The position numbers were made by a program, and so were the translations under genes. The notes under the pieces were generated by a model. That model saw only the letters and a program-made list of their open reading frames with translations. It did no database searches and had not been told where the DNA came from. A stretch of 36,684 bases of DNA from Phycisphaerales bacterium (GTDB lineage: Bacteria; Planctomycetota; Phycisphaerae; Phycisphaerales; UBA1924): positions 1 to 36,684 of the forward strand of contig JAJVHS010000019.1 of the NCBI GenBank assembly GCA_022072615.1. The letters are read 5' to 3'. Below, in pieces: positions 1 to 10,400 of the stretch; the stretch's first letter is position 1; every line of letters starts with the position of its first letter.

Positions 1-880
1 CGGGGGCTGGCGCGGGAGCGTCGGGTGTGAACTCGACAAGTTCGCCGGTGCGCTTCCAGGTCCCGTATTCGATGTCCTGTGTGGACGCGGGCGCGTCGGC
101 GCCGGTCGTCGATGGCTTTCTTGGCGCGGCGGCGGGTGAGGCGGCGGGCGCGGCCGCCGGCTTCTGCACGGCTCGTTCGTAACGCCCGGTCGAGTGCGCG
201 ACCAGCGCGATCGACCGGTCCGGGTACGCGCTCATCCATACGCCCATGAAGGAATCGCGGCGCACCGCGGGGGCCGGGGCGCCCTCCGCGGCGGGCTTGT
301 CCGAGCTTGCGACCGCTGCGTCCGTGGGCGTCGACGGGGGCGCGGCCGGATCCGCGTCGGGTTGGTTTGCCTCATCGATCGCGGCGATGGATACTTCGCC
401 AGGCGCCGCGACCGAGGGTTCCTCGTACGCCCCGCCCAGATCGAGGAAGGGGATGACGCCGTCGAGCGCCCCCACCGTCTTGCGCAGGCCCGCGAGGTGC
501 TGGTCGAGCCGCATGAGGGACTTCTCGATCGACTCGAGCATGGCGAGTTGGCGCTGCAGGTCCGTGAGGTTGGTGTTGGTGCTGTCGATGCGGCCCAGGC
601 CCTGCTCGACGTTGTCGATGAGGGTGTTGGTGCGGTCAAGCCGGGTGAGACCCTGCTCGACCGCGTCCAGCCGGGCGTTGGTGCGACCGAGCAGGTCGTT
701 GGCGGTGGCCAGGCTCTGGTTGGCCTGGGCGAGGCCCTTGTTGGCCTCGTCCATGGCGAACTGCACGCACACGAGCTGGTTGTTCGCGGATTGCAGCCCG
801 TCGCGGATTTCCATCACGATGCAGCCGGGCAGGACCCACATCGCAAGACCCAGACAAATCAAGACAAGAAGGTACCTCAT
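1..880 (-). CDS. Coiled-coil lipoprotein, partial (C-terminus beyond left edge)
   Basis: Reading from ATG at 880 towards the left edge, 293 codons stay open and no stop is reached, so the gene is cut by the window. The N-terminus is a short hydrophobic signal ending in the lipobox LPGC (Cys20), which predicts a lipid-anchored envelope protein. Residues about 25-140 are rich in repeated Asn/Leu/Asp/Gln heptad-like units (NQSLATANDLL, TNARLDAVEQGL, TNTLIDNVEQGL) typical of a coiled coil. An Ala/Pro-rich linker follows, then a small domain with the pattern FMGVWMSAYPDRS...YGTWKRTGELVEF, which reads like a beta-strand GTW domain. I recognise no family and assign no function. A TAAACT box ends 6 nt before the ATG, suggesting its own, possibly leaderless, promoter. 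Confidence 0.8.
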   Translation of the reverse strand, partial: MRYLLVLICLGLAMWVLPGCIVMEIRDGLQSANNQLVCVQFAMDEANKGLAQANQSLATANDLLGRTNARLDAVEQGLTRLDRTNTLIDNVEQGLGRIDSTNTNLTDLQRQLAMLESIEKSLMRLDQHLAGLRKTVGALDGVIPFLDLGGAYEEPSVAAPGEVSIAAIDEANQPDADPAAPPSTPTDAAVASSDKPAAEGAPAPAVRRDSFMGVWMSAYPDRSIALVAHSTGRYERAVQKPAAAPAASPAAAPRKPSTTGADAPASTQDIEYGTWKRTGELVEFTPDAPAPAP

Positions 881-886
881 ACCCCG

Positions 887-892
887 AGTTTA
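887..892 (-). promoter_or_regulatory. -10 box TAAACT, leaderless geometry
   Basis: TAAACT on the minus strand is separated by 6 nt from the ATG at 880, so transcription would begin at or next to the start codon. A TTCACC hexamer 16 nt further upstream could be a weak -35. The same TANACT box recurs before other genes in this window. Confidence 0.4.
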
Positions 893-967
893 TCGCTCGG
901 AAAGCCCCGGTGAACTCCCTGGCTGGCGCGACGACTGGCGGTCGCGCTGGGCCGGTCGCGCCCGTGC

Positions 968-1342
968 TCACGATGCCTTGGCCAAGGCGGTTCTGATGTG
1001 GGCGAGGAGCTCGTCGGGGGTGTACGGCTTGGCGAGGAACAACACGTCGTCGGCACCGCTGGTGGATTCCTCGCCGTAGCCGGATGACAGGACGACCCTG
1101 AGGCCCGGGCGTGATTGGCGGATGATCCGGGCGAGTTTCGCGCCGTTCATGGCGGGCATGGAGACATCGCTGAGGAGGAGGTGGATCGGCCCGTCGTGGG
1201 TCTCACTGACCGCCATCGCGTCTTCGGGCGATGCGGCCTCGATGACCCGGTAGCCGGCGGCCTTGAGCGTCATCGCCGCGACAGACCGGACCAGCGCTTC
1301 ATCGTCGACGAGCAGGATTGTCTCCGACCCACCCGAGTGCAT
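968..1342 (-). CDS. Stand-alone response-regulator receiver domain (CheY-like)
   Basis: A 124-residue protein made of one receiver domain. Visible landmarks are the acidic pair D13-D14 (LLVDDE), the phospho-acceptor D59 (LLLSDVSMP), S86 in the switch position (VVLSSGYG) and K105 (FLAKPYTPDEL). There is no output domain. The GGSETILLVDDE opening and the FLAKPY-TPDELL ending are the style of receivers fused to the C-terminus of hybrid histidine kinases, but no kinase lies upstream. The frame can be extended to a TTG at 1387; the ATG at 1342 is preferred because the extension is basic, low-complexity sequence and holds the likely promoter. It is divergent from the acylase gene. The partner kinase and target are unknown. 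Confidence 0.85.
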   Translation of the reverse strand: MHSGGSETILLVDDEALVRSVAAMTLKAAGYRVIEAASPEDAMAVSETHDGPIHLLLSDVSMPAMNGAKLARIIRQSRPGLRVVLSSGYGEESTSGADDVLFLAKPYTPDELLAHIRTALAKAS

Positions 1343-1351
1343 GCGAGTGCC

Positions 1352-1380
1352 AGTATGCCGCCGACGCCGCGTCCGAGCAA
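1352..1380 (-). promoter_or_regulatory. Putative promoter of the receiver gene
   Basis: On the minus strand TTGCTC (1375-1380) and CATACT (1352-1357) are separated by 17 nt, and the -10 box lies 9 nt before the ATG at 1342. The match to a sigma-70 promoter is moderate. Confidence 0.35.
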
Positions 1381-1396
1381 TCCCCAAGGGATTTAC

Positions 1397-1427
1397 TTGC
1401 CTTCATGAAGCCGGCGGCGAGTACACT
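1397..1427 (+). promoter_or_regulatory. Putative leaderless promoter of the acylase gene
   Basis: TTGCCT (1397-1402) and TACACT (1422-1427) are spaced by 19 nt. The -10 box ends 6 nt before the ATG at 1434, leaving no room for a leader or ribosome binding site. Confidence 0.4.
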
Positions 1428-1433
1428 GCGGGC

Positions 1434-3590
1434 ATGCACATCGCGACGAGGGCGCTGGCGGCGGGGTTGTTCGCGTCGGCGTGCTACTCGCAGCCGGTTT
1501 CCGGGCACGCCGACCGTGGTGCGAGCGTCGGCCGGGCTCGGGAGCTCGCCGCGGAGGTGCTGATCACGCGGGATGGCTTCGGGATTCCGCATGTGCGGGC
1601 CAAGACGGACGCCGGCGCCGTGTTTGGGGGCCTGTATGCCCGGGCGGAGGACGAAATGCTCCGCATCGAGCTCGGGCACGCTCAATCGATCGGGATGGCC
1701 GCGGCGATCAGCGGCCCGGCGGGGATCGCGTGGGACCGGGTCGTTCATGCGTACGAGATTCCGCGGCGCGCGCGCGAGCAGTACCAGGCCTGTGGGCCGG
1801 ACGTTCGGGCGCTGGTCGACGCGGCGGCCGACGCGCTGAATTACTACCTCGACCGGCATCCCGAGTACCGGCCGCGGGTGATCCACACGTGGGAGCCGTG
1901 GATGTTCATCGCGAGGGAGTACACGTGGGCGGTGTACCACGCAGGGCAGGAGCTCCAGCGCCAGCTCGCCGCGCCCGCGGCGCCGCCGGCCGAAGAGCCC
2001 GGCGCGGTCGACGGGTCAAACGCGTGGGCGCTGCACCGCTCGCGGACATCCTCGGGCCACGCGATGCTGTACCTGAACCCGCACATCCCGCTGGACGAGC
2101 CGTACGAGCTCCACCTTTCGTCTGATGAAGGGCTCGACATCTCGGGCATGGTCGCGTACGGCGCGGGCCTGCTGCCGATGACCGGGTACAACCGGCACCT
2201 GGGCTGGTCGCTCACGGTCAATTACCCCGATATCGCCGACAGCTACCTCGTGCGCTTCGACGACCCCGACGACCCCGCCGCGTATCGCCACGGCGACGCG
2301 GTCCGCCGCAGCGAATCATGGTCGGTCGAGATCGATGTCCGCGAAGGTGACGCGTCGCGGAAGCAGACGATCGAGCTCTCGCGGACCCACCACGGGCCGA
2401 TCCTCTGGCGGCGCGGGAACACCGCCTACGCGGTCCGCGTGCCGAGGATTGAAGACCAGCGCTGCACCGAGCAGTGGTACCGCATGGCGAAGGCGGCGAC
2501 GAAGGACGAGTGGATTGCCGCGGTCTCGATGTGCAACGTCGCTTTTCACAACCTGGTGTACGCCGACGATCAGGGCAACATCGGGTACATCTACTACGCG
2601 GCATTCCCGAGGCGCGATCCCACGCTCAGCTACGCGGGGCTGGTTGATGGTTCCGACCCGCGGGCCGATTGGCAGGGATATCACACGCTCGACGAGATCC
2701 CGCAGGTCTGGAACCCGCCCGCGGGCTACGTGCTGAATACCAACTCGCCGCCGGCGTCCGTGACGGCGCCGGGCGAGGGGATCGACCCTGGCCGGTACCC
2801 GCCGTACATGATCGGCCAGGACCCGGTGGACGGACGCCTGGCCATGGCTCACCGCCAGGTCGGCCGGGCCGAGAAGTGGACTCTTGACGATCTGGAGCGA
2901 GCCGCCTTCGACACGACCGTGCACAGCGCGGCGGTCTCGATCCCGGCGCTGGTGCGGGACCTCGACGCGGCTCGCACGATCAACCCGTCGCTGGCCGAGC
3001 GCGTCGTGCCCGCGGTCGAGCTTCTGGGCGCGTGGGACCATCGCCTTGCGGCGGATTCGGCCGCGTCCACGCTGTTCATGCTCTGGGCGGAGAGGATCTT
3101 CGAGCCGGCGTGGCGCTCGCGGCGTTCGCCGGGCGACCTGTGCTCGGCGCTGGCGCAGGTCATGGATGAGCTCGCGGCGACATTCAACGGCGCGTGGCAG
3201 GTGCCGTGGGGCGATGTCAACCGGCACCAGCGATTCGATACCTCCGCGGGCCTTGCCGTCAGCGACGATCGCGCGAGCCTTCCGATCGTCGGCGGGCACG
3301 GCGGGCTGGGCGTGGGCTTCTGCTACCTGGCGAGGGGCGCTCAGCCGCCGAATGCGGCGAGCGCGCGGCGGTACGGGTACCACGGGCATTCGTTCGTCGG
3401 CGCGGTCGAGTTCACGCCGAGCGGACCGATCGCGAGGGCCATCATCCCCTTCGGCCAATCCCGTGATCCGGGCTCCCCCCACTTCGCCGACCAGGCGCCG
3501 ATCTACGCGTCGGGGCGCCTGCGTCCGGCGCTGTTCGGCGGCGACGAGATTGCCGCGTCGGCGGGGCGCCGCTACCGCCCGGGTGAGTAG
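1434..3590 (+). CDS. Penicillin acylase family N-terminal-nucleophile hydrolase
   Basis: 718 residues, the usual length of a penicillin amidase/acyl-homoserine-lactone acylase precursor. An N-terminal signal (MHIATRALAAGLFASACYS) contains ASAC, a possible lipobox, so the enzyme is exported and perhaps lipid-anchored. The family's autocatalytic cleavage site is visible as VDG-S195-NAW; Ser195 would become the N-terminal nucleophile of the beta subunit. Further family motifs are YLNPHIP, THHGPI, FHNLVYADDQGNIGY and, near the C-terminus, GGHGGLGVGF. Known members hydrolyse amide bonds of beta-lactams, N-acyl homoserine lactones or acylated peptides; substrate cannot be read from sequence. The frame is open upstream to 1263, but only the ATG at 1434 gives a signal peptide. 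The gene converges with the decarboxylase gene at 3608, 17 nt away. Confidence 0.88.
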   Translation: MHIATRALAAGLFASACYSQPVSGHADRGASVGRARELAAEVLITRDGFGIPHVRAKTDAGAVFGGLYARAEDEMLRIELGHAQSIGMAAAISGPAGIAWDRVVHAYEIPRRAREQYQACGPDVRALVDAAADALNYYLDRHPEYRPRVIHTWEPWMFIAREYTWAVYHAGQELQRQLAAPAAPPAEEPGAVDGSNAWALHRSRTSSGHAMLYLNPHIPLDEPYELHLSSDEGLDISGMVAYGAGLLPMTGYNRHLGWSLTVNYPDIADSYLVRFDDPDDPAAYRHGDAVRRSESWSVEIDVREGDASRKQTIELSRTHHGPILWRRGNTAYAVRVPRIEDQRCTEQWYRMAKAATKDEWIAAVSMCNVAFHNLVYADDQGNIGYIYYAAFPRRDPTLSYAGLVDGSDPRADWQGYHTLDEIPQVWNPPAGYVLNTNSPPASVTAPGEGIDPGRYPPYMIGQDPVDGRLAMAHRQVGRAEKWTLDDLERAAFDTTVHSAAVSIPALVRDLDAARTINPSLAERVVPAVELLGAWDHRLAADSAASTLFMLWAERIFEPAWRSRRSPGDLCSALAQVMDELAATFNGAWQVPWGDVNRHQRFDTSAGLAVSDDRASLPIVGGHGGLGVGFCYLARGAQPPNAASARRYGYHGHSFVGAVEFTPSGPIARAIIPFGQSRDPGSPHFADQAPIYASGRLRPALFGGDEIAASAGRRYRPGE

Positions 3591-3607
3591 CGATCGCGGC
3601 GCGGGCC

Positions 3608-4585
<978 letters not shown>

Positions 4586-4628
4586 GGTATCTCCTACGTC
4601 CTGCGCCGGCCGCAGCGCGGCGCGGGAA

Positions 4629-5387
4629 TCACAGTACGCCCGCCGCCTGGCAGTTTGCTTGCAGGTGGACGGGGTTGATCGTCCCGATCACGGCGCAGCT
4701 GACCCCCGGGACCCCGATCACCGCCCGCAGCGCCGCGGCGGGGTCGGCCGCGTGGCCGCTGCCGAGCACTTTCTTGGCGAGTACCCCGACGCCCCTGGTA
4801 TGGGCCTCCTCGACGACCGCGGTGTCGGCGGGGTCGCGCGGGTCCACGGTCACCATCAGCACGTCGACGTGCGGAAGGCACGCCCGCGAGCCCTCGACGG
4901 ACTTGGTCGAGATGCCGGCGGCTCGGACCTTGCCTTCGTGCCTGAGCCGGGCCAGTTCGACCCACACCTCGTCGGGGACACGTGTTTCGATGGCGCCGTC
5001 GGAGTGGATGAGGAGCACTTCGACCCGGTCGGTACCGAGCCGGCGGAGGCTCCGCTCGAGCGAGGCCCGGATCGCGGCGGGTGAGAAATCGAATTGGGAG
5101 CGGCCTTCAGAGAACTCTTCGCCCGCCTTGGTGACGATGGTCCAGCGGTCCCGATCGGCCGCGATGAGGCGCCCGACGCGTTCTTCGGCGATCCCGTACG
5201 CCGGGGCGGTATCGAGCACCGTGATGCCGAGGCCGGCCGCAAGATCGAGCAGCGCCGCCGCCTCGGCGTCCGACGGAACGGAGAAGGGAGCGGGGTACTT
5301 CACCTGCTCGGTGCGGCCGAGCTTCACCGTGCCCAGCCCGAGCACGCTGACCTTGATGCCGGTGGCGCCCAGGGGCCTGCGCTGCAT
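4629..5387 (-). CDS. Aldo/keto reductase family oxidoreductase
   Basis: 252 residues with the AKR (beta/alpha)8 signatures. The full catalytic tetrad is visible: D59 and Y64 (LDTAPAYG), K87 (IVTKAG) and H128 (LLIHSDG). The N-terminus [20 protein letters not shown] is the normal AKR start. The frame extends to 5432, but the ATG at 5387 follows the upstream gene's stop by 2 nt, fitting translational coupling. At 252 residues it is somewhat short for the family (often about 280-330). The C-terminal half keeps VRAAGIST and [16 protein letters not shown], the usual cofactor-side strands. It is probably an NAD(P)H-dependent reductase or dehydrogenase of a small carbonyl or sugar; the substrate is unknown. 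Its neighbours are an FAD oxidoreductase and a nucleotide-sugar enzyme. Confidence 0.85.
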   Translation of the reverse strand: MQRRPLGATGIKVSVLGLGTVKLGRTEQVKYPAPFSVPSDAEAAALLDLAAGLGITVLDTAPAYGIAEERVGRLIAADRDRWTIVTKAGEEFSEGRSQFDFSPAAIRASLERSLRRLGTDRVEVLLIHSDGAIETRVPDEVWVELARLRHEGKVRAAGISTKSVEGSRACLPHVDVLMVTVDPRDPADTAVVEEAHTRGVGVLAKKVLGSGHAADPAAALRAVIGVPGVSCAVIGTINPVHLQANCQAAGVL

Positions 5388-5389
5388 GC

Positions 5390-6628
5390 TCACGGTTGCC
5401 GCCCCGCCTTCGCGTCGGCGTTGAGTGACCACTTCAGCGCCGGATCACTCCACGGCAGGTCGCAGATGTCGGCGGCGAGCGAGAGACTGATCGGCGCCGT
5501 CCTCGTCGGCCGGCGGATCTCCCCCACCAGTTCCATGATCCGCCGGGCGGCGAGGGGCGCGAGGGCGAGCTTGGTCGGCCATGCCGCGATCAGCCTTCCG
5601 AAGCGGCGGACGACCGGCCCGGCCGGGCGCTTGCCGTCCTCGGTTCGTCCCTCGGCGCGGTCCACGCGGAGCGAGGAGAACCGCGAGCGCGACAGATCGG
5701 CCCAGGGGACGCACGCGGCGACTTCGGCGGCGAGCAGGGCTCGGAAGTCGTCGTCGTTCATGTCCACGCCGCGTTCGGCGACATCGCCTCCGACGTACCA
5801 GACGAGCGTGCCGTCGCGCCGCCCGGTGGTGATCGTGATGCGCGGCTTGTCGGAGCCGGGTCGCAGGACGTGGCCGAACAGCTCGAAGGGCACGTGATCG
5901 ACCAGGCCCATCTGCAAGGGGCGCCGCTGCGAGGCGCCCGGTCCGTCGAGGCCAGCCATGGTCAGGAGGTGCTCGTTCCCCTCGCCGGCCGCGAGCACGA
6001 CGCAGCCGGCGGCGACGCGGATCGAGTCGCCGTCGTGCAACTGGGCTTCGATCTGCGGGCCCTCGCGCGAACCGTGGTCGCCGAGGAACGTCACCGTTGC
6101 GAGCATCACCGGCCCGGCGCCGGCGTCTCGCACGCACGCCAGGAGCGAGGGGGCATCGAGGACGGGCTCGGCGGCGCTCCAGACGCGCACCGAGGCCGGC
6201 GCACCGCGGAAGCCCGGCGGGAACTCGCCGCGTTCCAGTTCGCGCGACCGGGATTCGGCCTTCAACAGCCTGGTGCCGATCTGGGCGGTGAGCCCGGCGA
6301 GCAGGCCGCCGTCCACGGTCCAGAAGCAGGTGTGGTTCGAGAGCACATCGGCTCGGCGCAGGTCGACGGCGCCCTCGCCGCGCAGCGCCCGTTCCCACGT
6401 CTCCACGGCGTCCTCGAGCTGGTCGGACGCCTCGCGGGCGGCTCGGCTGAGGCCGTACTTGAGGCCGCGGTGCAGGATGCCCTGCGACCGGATGGTCTGG
6501 CCGTCGCCCAGGCAGCTTTTCTCGATGAGGAGCACGCCGTAGCCGGCCCTGGCGAGCAGTGCTCTCGCCCACAGGCCCATGATTCCGCCGCCGATGATCA
6601 CGATGTCCGCTCGCAGCTCCTGCGTCAT
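5390..6628 (-). CDS. FAD-dependent oxidoreductase (DAO/glycerol-3-phosphate dehydrogenase-like fold)
   Basis: 412 residues. An N-terminal dinucleotide-binding motif IVIIGGGIMG (residues 9-18) is followed by an acidic/basic strand end (LLIEKS), and the internal segment CVVLAAGEGNEHLL fits the second FAD-contact region of DAO-type flavoproteins. SQGILHRGLKYG resembles the isoalloxazine-side segment of that fold. The substrate is unknown. The ATG overlaps the stop of the upstream LysM gene by 4 nt (ATGA), and the aldo/keto reductase starts 2 nt after this gene's stop, so the three genes look translationally coupled. Pairing two redox enzymes suggests consecutive oxidation/reduction steps, but that is inference. 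No signal peptide is visible, so the enzyme is probably cytoplasmic. Confidence 0.8.
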   Translation of the reverse strand: MTQELRADIVIIGGGIMGLWARALLARAGYGVLLIEKSCLGDGQTIRSQGILHRGLKYGLSRAAREASDQLEDAVETWERALRGEGAVDLRRADVLSNHTCFWTVDGGLLAGLTAQIGTRLLKAESRSRELERGEFPPGFRGAPASVRVWSAAEPVLDAPSLLACVRDAGAGPVMLATVTFLGDHGSREGPQIEAQLHDGDSIRVAAGCVVLAAGEGNEHLLTMAGLDGPGASQRRPLQMGLVDHVPFELFGHVLRPGSDKPRITITTGRRDGTLVWYVGGDVAERGVDMNDDDFRALLAAEVAACVPWADLSRSRFSSLRVDRAEGRTEDGKRPAGPVVRRFGRLIAAWPTKLALAPLAARRIMELVGEIRRPTRTAPISLSLAADICDLPWSDPALKWSLNADAKAGRQP

Positions 6629-7422
6629 CGCGGGGCCTCGCTGGCGGGGGCGCTATCGCCCTGGGGCTTGTCCTCGGCCGGCGGGGGCGGGATGAGGATC
6701 TCGAGCCCGAGTTTCAGGTCGTCCTGGTTCTTGAGACGGTCGGTGTTGGCCTCGTAGATGCGGCGGCTCAGCGCGACCGTTCCGTAGTACTGCTTGGAGA
6801 TCCCGCTGAGCGTGTCGCCGGAGCGGACCTTGTGGACTTTCCAGCCCTCGCCAATCACAGGCTGGGTCTTTTCGGGTCGTCCCTGGATGTTCGTCGGATC
6901 AACCGGCAGCAGGATCACGCGGCCGACCTTCAGCCGGTGCGGGTCGACGAAGGGATTGGCCCGGGCGATGACGGTCCACATCGCCGCGCTGCCGTAGCGG
7001 CGGGCCGCGATCTTCTGGAAGTCGTCCCCGGGCTGGATCTTGTATTCCTCGAACTTCGGCGGGATGACCGCGGGACGAAGGGTTGTTCTCGCGGGTTCGG
7101 GCTTCTTTGCCCCGGGCTTCGCGTCCTGGTCGGCGGCGGCGGGCGGCGGCGCGGCGGTGGGATCAGCCTGGAGCGGCGTCTTCGCCGGCGTGCCCGAGGG
7201 CTGCGTGGACTGGTTGATGACCGCGGGCCTGAACTGGTCGTCGGGCGTGGTGGCCGGCTTTTCCGGCGTGGGCCCGGGCGGGCGGACCGGCGCCGGTTCA
7301 TCCGCGAAGGAGATCGGCGGCCTGTTTGCGCTTGCGGGCTCCCACAGCCAGTAGATGGCGATCCAGATCGCGACCAGCGACGCAACCGCGGCGGCAAGCT
7401 TCATGGCGGGGTTCTGGTCCAT
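6625..7422 (-). CDS. Membrane-anchored protein with two LysM domains
   Basis: 265 residues. A single N-terminal hydrophobic segment (about residues 7-27, LAAAVASLVAIWIAIYWLW) acts as anchor or uncleaved signal. A Pro/Ala/Lys-rich linker to about residue 120 follows. Two LysM domains are visible: residues 126-173 (YKIQPGDDFQKIAARRYG...LKVGRVILLP) and 196-246 (HKVRSGDTLSGISKQYYG...LKLGLEILIP). LysM domains bind N-acetylglucosamine-containing polymers such as peptidoglycan, so the protein probably sits in the periplasm facing the wall. The ATG has AGGA 6 nt upstream. It starts 46 nt after secDF and overlaps the oxidoreductase by 4 nt, so it may share their transcript. No enzymatic domain is seen. 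Confidence 0.87.
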   Translation of the reverse strand: MDQNPAMKLAAAVASLVAIWIAIYWLWEPASANRPPISFADEPAPVRPPGPTPEKPATTPDDQFRPAVINQSTQPSGTPAKTPLQADPTAAPPPAAADQDAKPGAKKPEPARTTLRPAVIPPKFEEYKIQPGDDFQKIAARRYGSAAMWTVIARANPFVDPHRLKVGRVILLPVDPTNIQGRPEKTQPVIGEGWKVHKVRSGDTLSGISKQYYGTVALSRRIYEANTDRLKNQDDLKLGLEILIPPPPAEDKPQGDSAPASEAPR

Positions 7423-7468
7423 GGCGCTTCCTGCTGCGGAACCTTTCTGCCCGGGTTCGGCCGCCCGG

Positions 7469-10400
7469 TCACGCGGTGGTCGGAGCGGGGACCATGGCCC
7501 CCGGGGCCATGCGGGCCTCCTCGCGGCGCGACCAGATGATGGGCGCGGCGACTGCGATGGACGAGTACGTGCCGACGATCACGCCCATGGTCAGGGCGAA
7601 GGAGAACGCCCGGACGCCCTCGCCGCCGAACATGTACAGCGTGAGCGAGGACATGAGCGTCGTGCTCGACGTGATCATCGTACGGCTGATGGTCTGGTTG
7701 ATGGCGTTGTTGATCGTGGTCGCCGAGGTGTAGGGGAGCTTGCCGCGGTTCTCGCGGATGCGGTCCATGATGATGATGGTGTCGTTGAGCGAGTAGCCCG
7801 AGACCGTCAGCAGGGCGGCGACCATGTTCAGGTCGATCTTGAAGGGCAGCAGGCCCAGCTGTGCCGCCGCCGCCGCCGTGGACGGGTTCTCGACCAGCCA
7901 CCCGCACAGCGCCAGCAGCCCGAGCACGGCGAGCACGTCGTGCACCAGCGCGACCACCGCGGCGAAGCCGTACCTGCCGGACTTGAACCGGAACCAGATG
8001 TACAGCGAGATGAGCGCGAAGCTCAGGGCCGCCGCGACGATCGCCTGGGCCTTGAAGGTCCCGGCGATCGCGGGGCTGAAGGACTGGACGCTCGCGGGAG
8101 ACAGCGTCCGGGTCAGGGCGCCGTTCACCAGCGACCATTCGCGCGCCACGACGTCCGCGTCGAACCTGGCCTCGTTGGTGAGGAAGCTGACCGCCGGGTC
8201 CTGCACGAGGAACACGGCGGTGACCACGGCGTCGTCAGTGCCGTCGAGGACGCGCAGCTCGCGCACGCGTCCGAGCGTGTCGGAGAACTCCGTCTGGGCG
8301 CGGGCTTTCTCGAGTCGCTCCATCAGCGCCTCGCGCGAGGGGCGCTCGCCGGTCTGGGCGTTGCGGACATCCTCGAGCAGGATGGCCACGCCGCCGATGC
8401 GGTTGGCGACGTTGTCGGAGATGGTGGGCCTGTCGATGTTGTCGCCCAGCCGCGGCGAGAGCAGCCGGTAGGTGATGTTCGAGCGCCGCCAGTCGGGCGC
8501 ATCGGCTCCCTGGAAGGTGAGGGGCGGCTTGGACTCGATGTAGTCGCCGAACGCGGACGTGAGCGCGCCGAGCACGGCGTCCTTGTCGGTGATCGTGGTC
8601 TTGACGAGGAACTGGTTCGACGTGATGCCGTCCTCGCGCGGGTTGACGGGGGAGACCTCGGCGGCCTGCATCGGGCGCAGGACGTCCGTGCCGCTCGCGC
8701 GGTCACCGATCGCGTGGACCAACTTCTCGGCCTCGGGGCGGGTGAGCGTCATGGGGCCCGACCCGTCGGGCGCCTGGCGGAGCTGCATCGTCACCTGCGT
8801 GCCGCCGAGGAACTCGGTGTCGAGCATGCGCTCGCCGCGGAACACGAACATGGCGAGGCCGACGCCGACGAGCACGGTGGAGACGGTCACGAAGAACCAC
8901 CGCAGCCGGATCCAGTTCACGCGCCAGATCAGGGCACGCTCGAGGGCGGGGACGACCATCGGCAGCATGGACGTGCGCCGCCAGCCGATCTGGTGGACGG
9001 CGAAGTCGAGGATGCCGCGGCTGACGACCATCGTGCAGAAGAGCGTGGCGACGATGCCGATGCCCATGGTGATCGCAAAGCCGCGGACCTCGGCCGTGCC
9101 GACGTAGCCCAGGACGAGGCAGACGATGAAGTTGGTGACGTTGCCGTCGACGATCGACGACATCGCCTTGTCGAAGCCCAGCCGGACGGCGGAACGCATG
9201 TCGTGGCCGCGGCGGAATTCCTCTCGCATGCGCTCGTAGATGAGCACGTTGGCGTCGATGGCCTGGCCGAAGGTGAGGATCACGCCGGCGATGCCGGGCA
9301 TGGTGAAGGCGGCCTTGGCGCTGGCCATCGAACCGAGGATCAGGAGGGCGTTGACCAGCAGCGCGAAGATCGCGATCCCGCCCAGGGTGAAGTAGTACCC
9401 GATCATGAACACGGTGACCACGCCGAAGGCGACCAGGCCGGCCCGCATGCCCAGGCGGAGGTTGTCGGCTCCGAGCTCGGGTCCCAGGATGCTGGTCGAG
9501 ATCGGCTCGGGGGAGAGCTTGCTCTGCAGCGACCCTGCGGAGAGCACGCGGGCGATGTACCTGATTTCCTCGGGGGAGAAGTTGCCGGTGATCTGGCCGG
9601 AGCGGGAGATCTCGCTCTGGAGCGTCGGGGCGGTGTAGACCTGGTCGTCCAGGAGGACGGCCATGCGGCTGCTGACGTTGTTCTTGGTCATCTCTCCCAG
9701 GCGGAACGCGCCCCTGGGGTTCATCTCGAAGTGGATCGCGGGCTTGCCGTACTGGTCCGCGCCCTCGTAGGCCCGGCTCACCGCCCACGACTCGCCCTCC
9801 TGCGTGAGGCGCTTGTCATTGGTGTCCCAGGCGAGCATGTAGTACTCGCCGTCGAACTCGTCGACGACGTAGCCCATCTTCTCGAAGTAGAGCTGGGGGT
9901 TCTCACGCATCTGCTTGGCACGGGCAAGGTCGTTGTCGTGCCACTTGTCCAGCGCGTTGAGCTTGAACCACCGCATCTCGGAGGACCGGACGTTCTGCGG
10001 ACCCTTTTCGCGGAGTTCCTCGCGGAGACGGACCTCCTCGCCGGGGTTCCAGCCCGGGTCGGCGGTGATCCGGAAGCTCAGCACGCCGGCGCCCTTCATC
10101 AGACGGATGAGGTCCTGGGGGTCGTCGACGGAGGTGCGCTTCTCCATGTACGCCTGGTGGGCCGCGACCACCTGGTCCAGGCGGTGCACCGCCTCGGGGT
10201 GGTCGTCGCGCAGGCGCTTGAGCGCTTCCTCTCGCGGGCTGTCGAACTCCACCGACTGGCCGGTCTGGCTGTCGAAGAGCCGGGGCTTCACCGCGGGGAG
10301 GCGGAGGGCCCGGCGCACCTCTTCGGGCGCGATCGAGGTCCGCAGCACCGCTTCGCGGGCCGCGTCGGCGGCGTTGGCGGCGTCGGTCGTCTGGGTCAGG

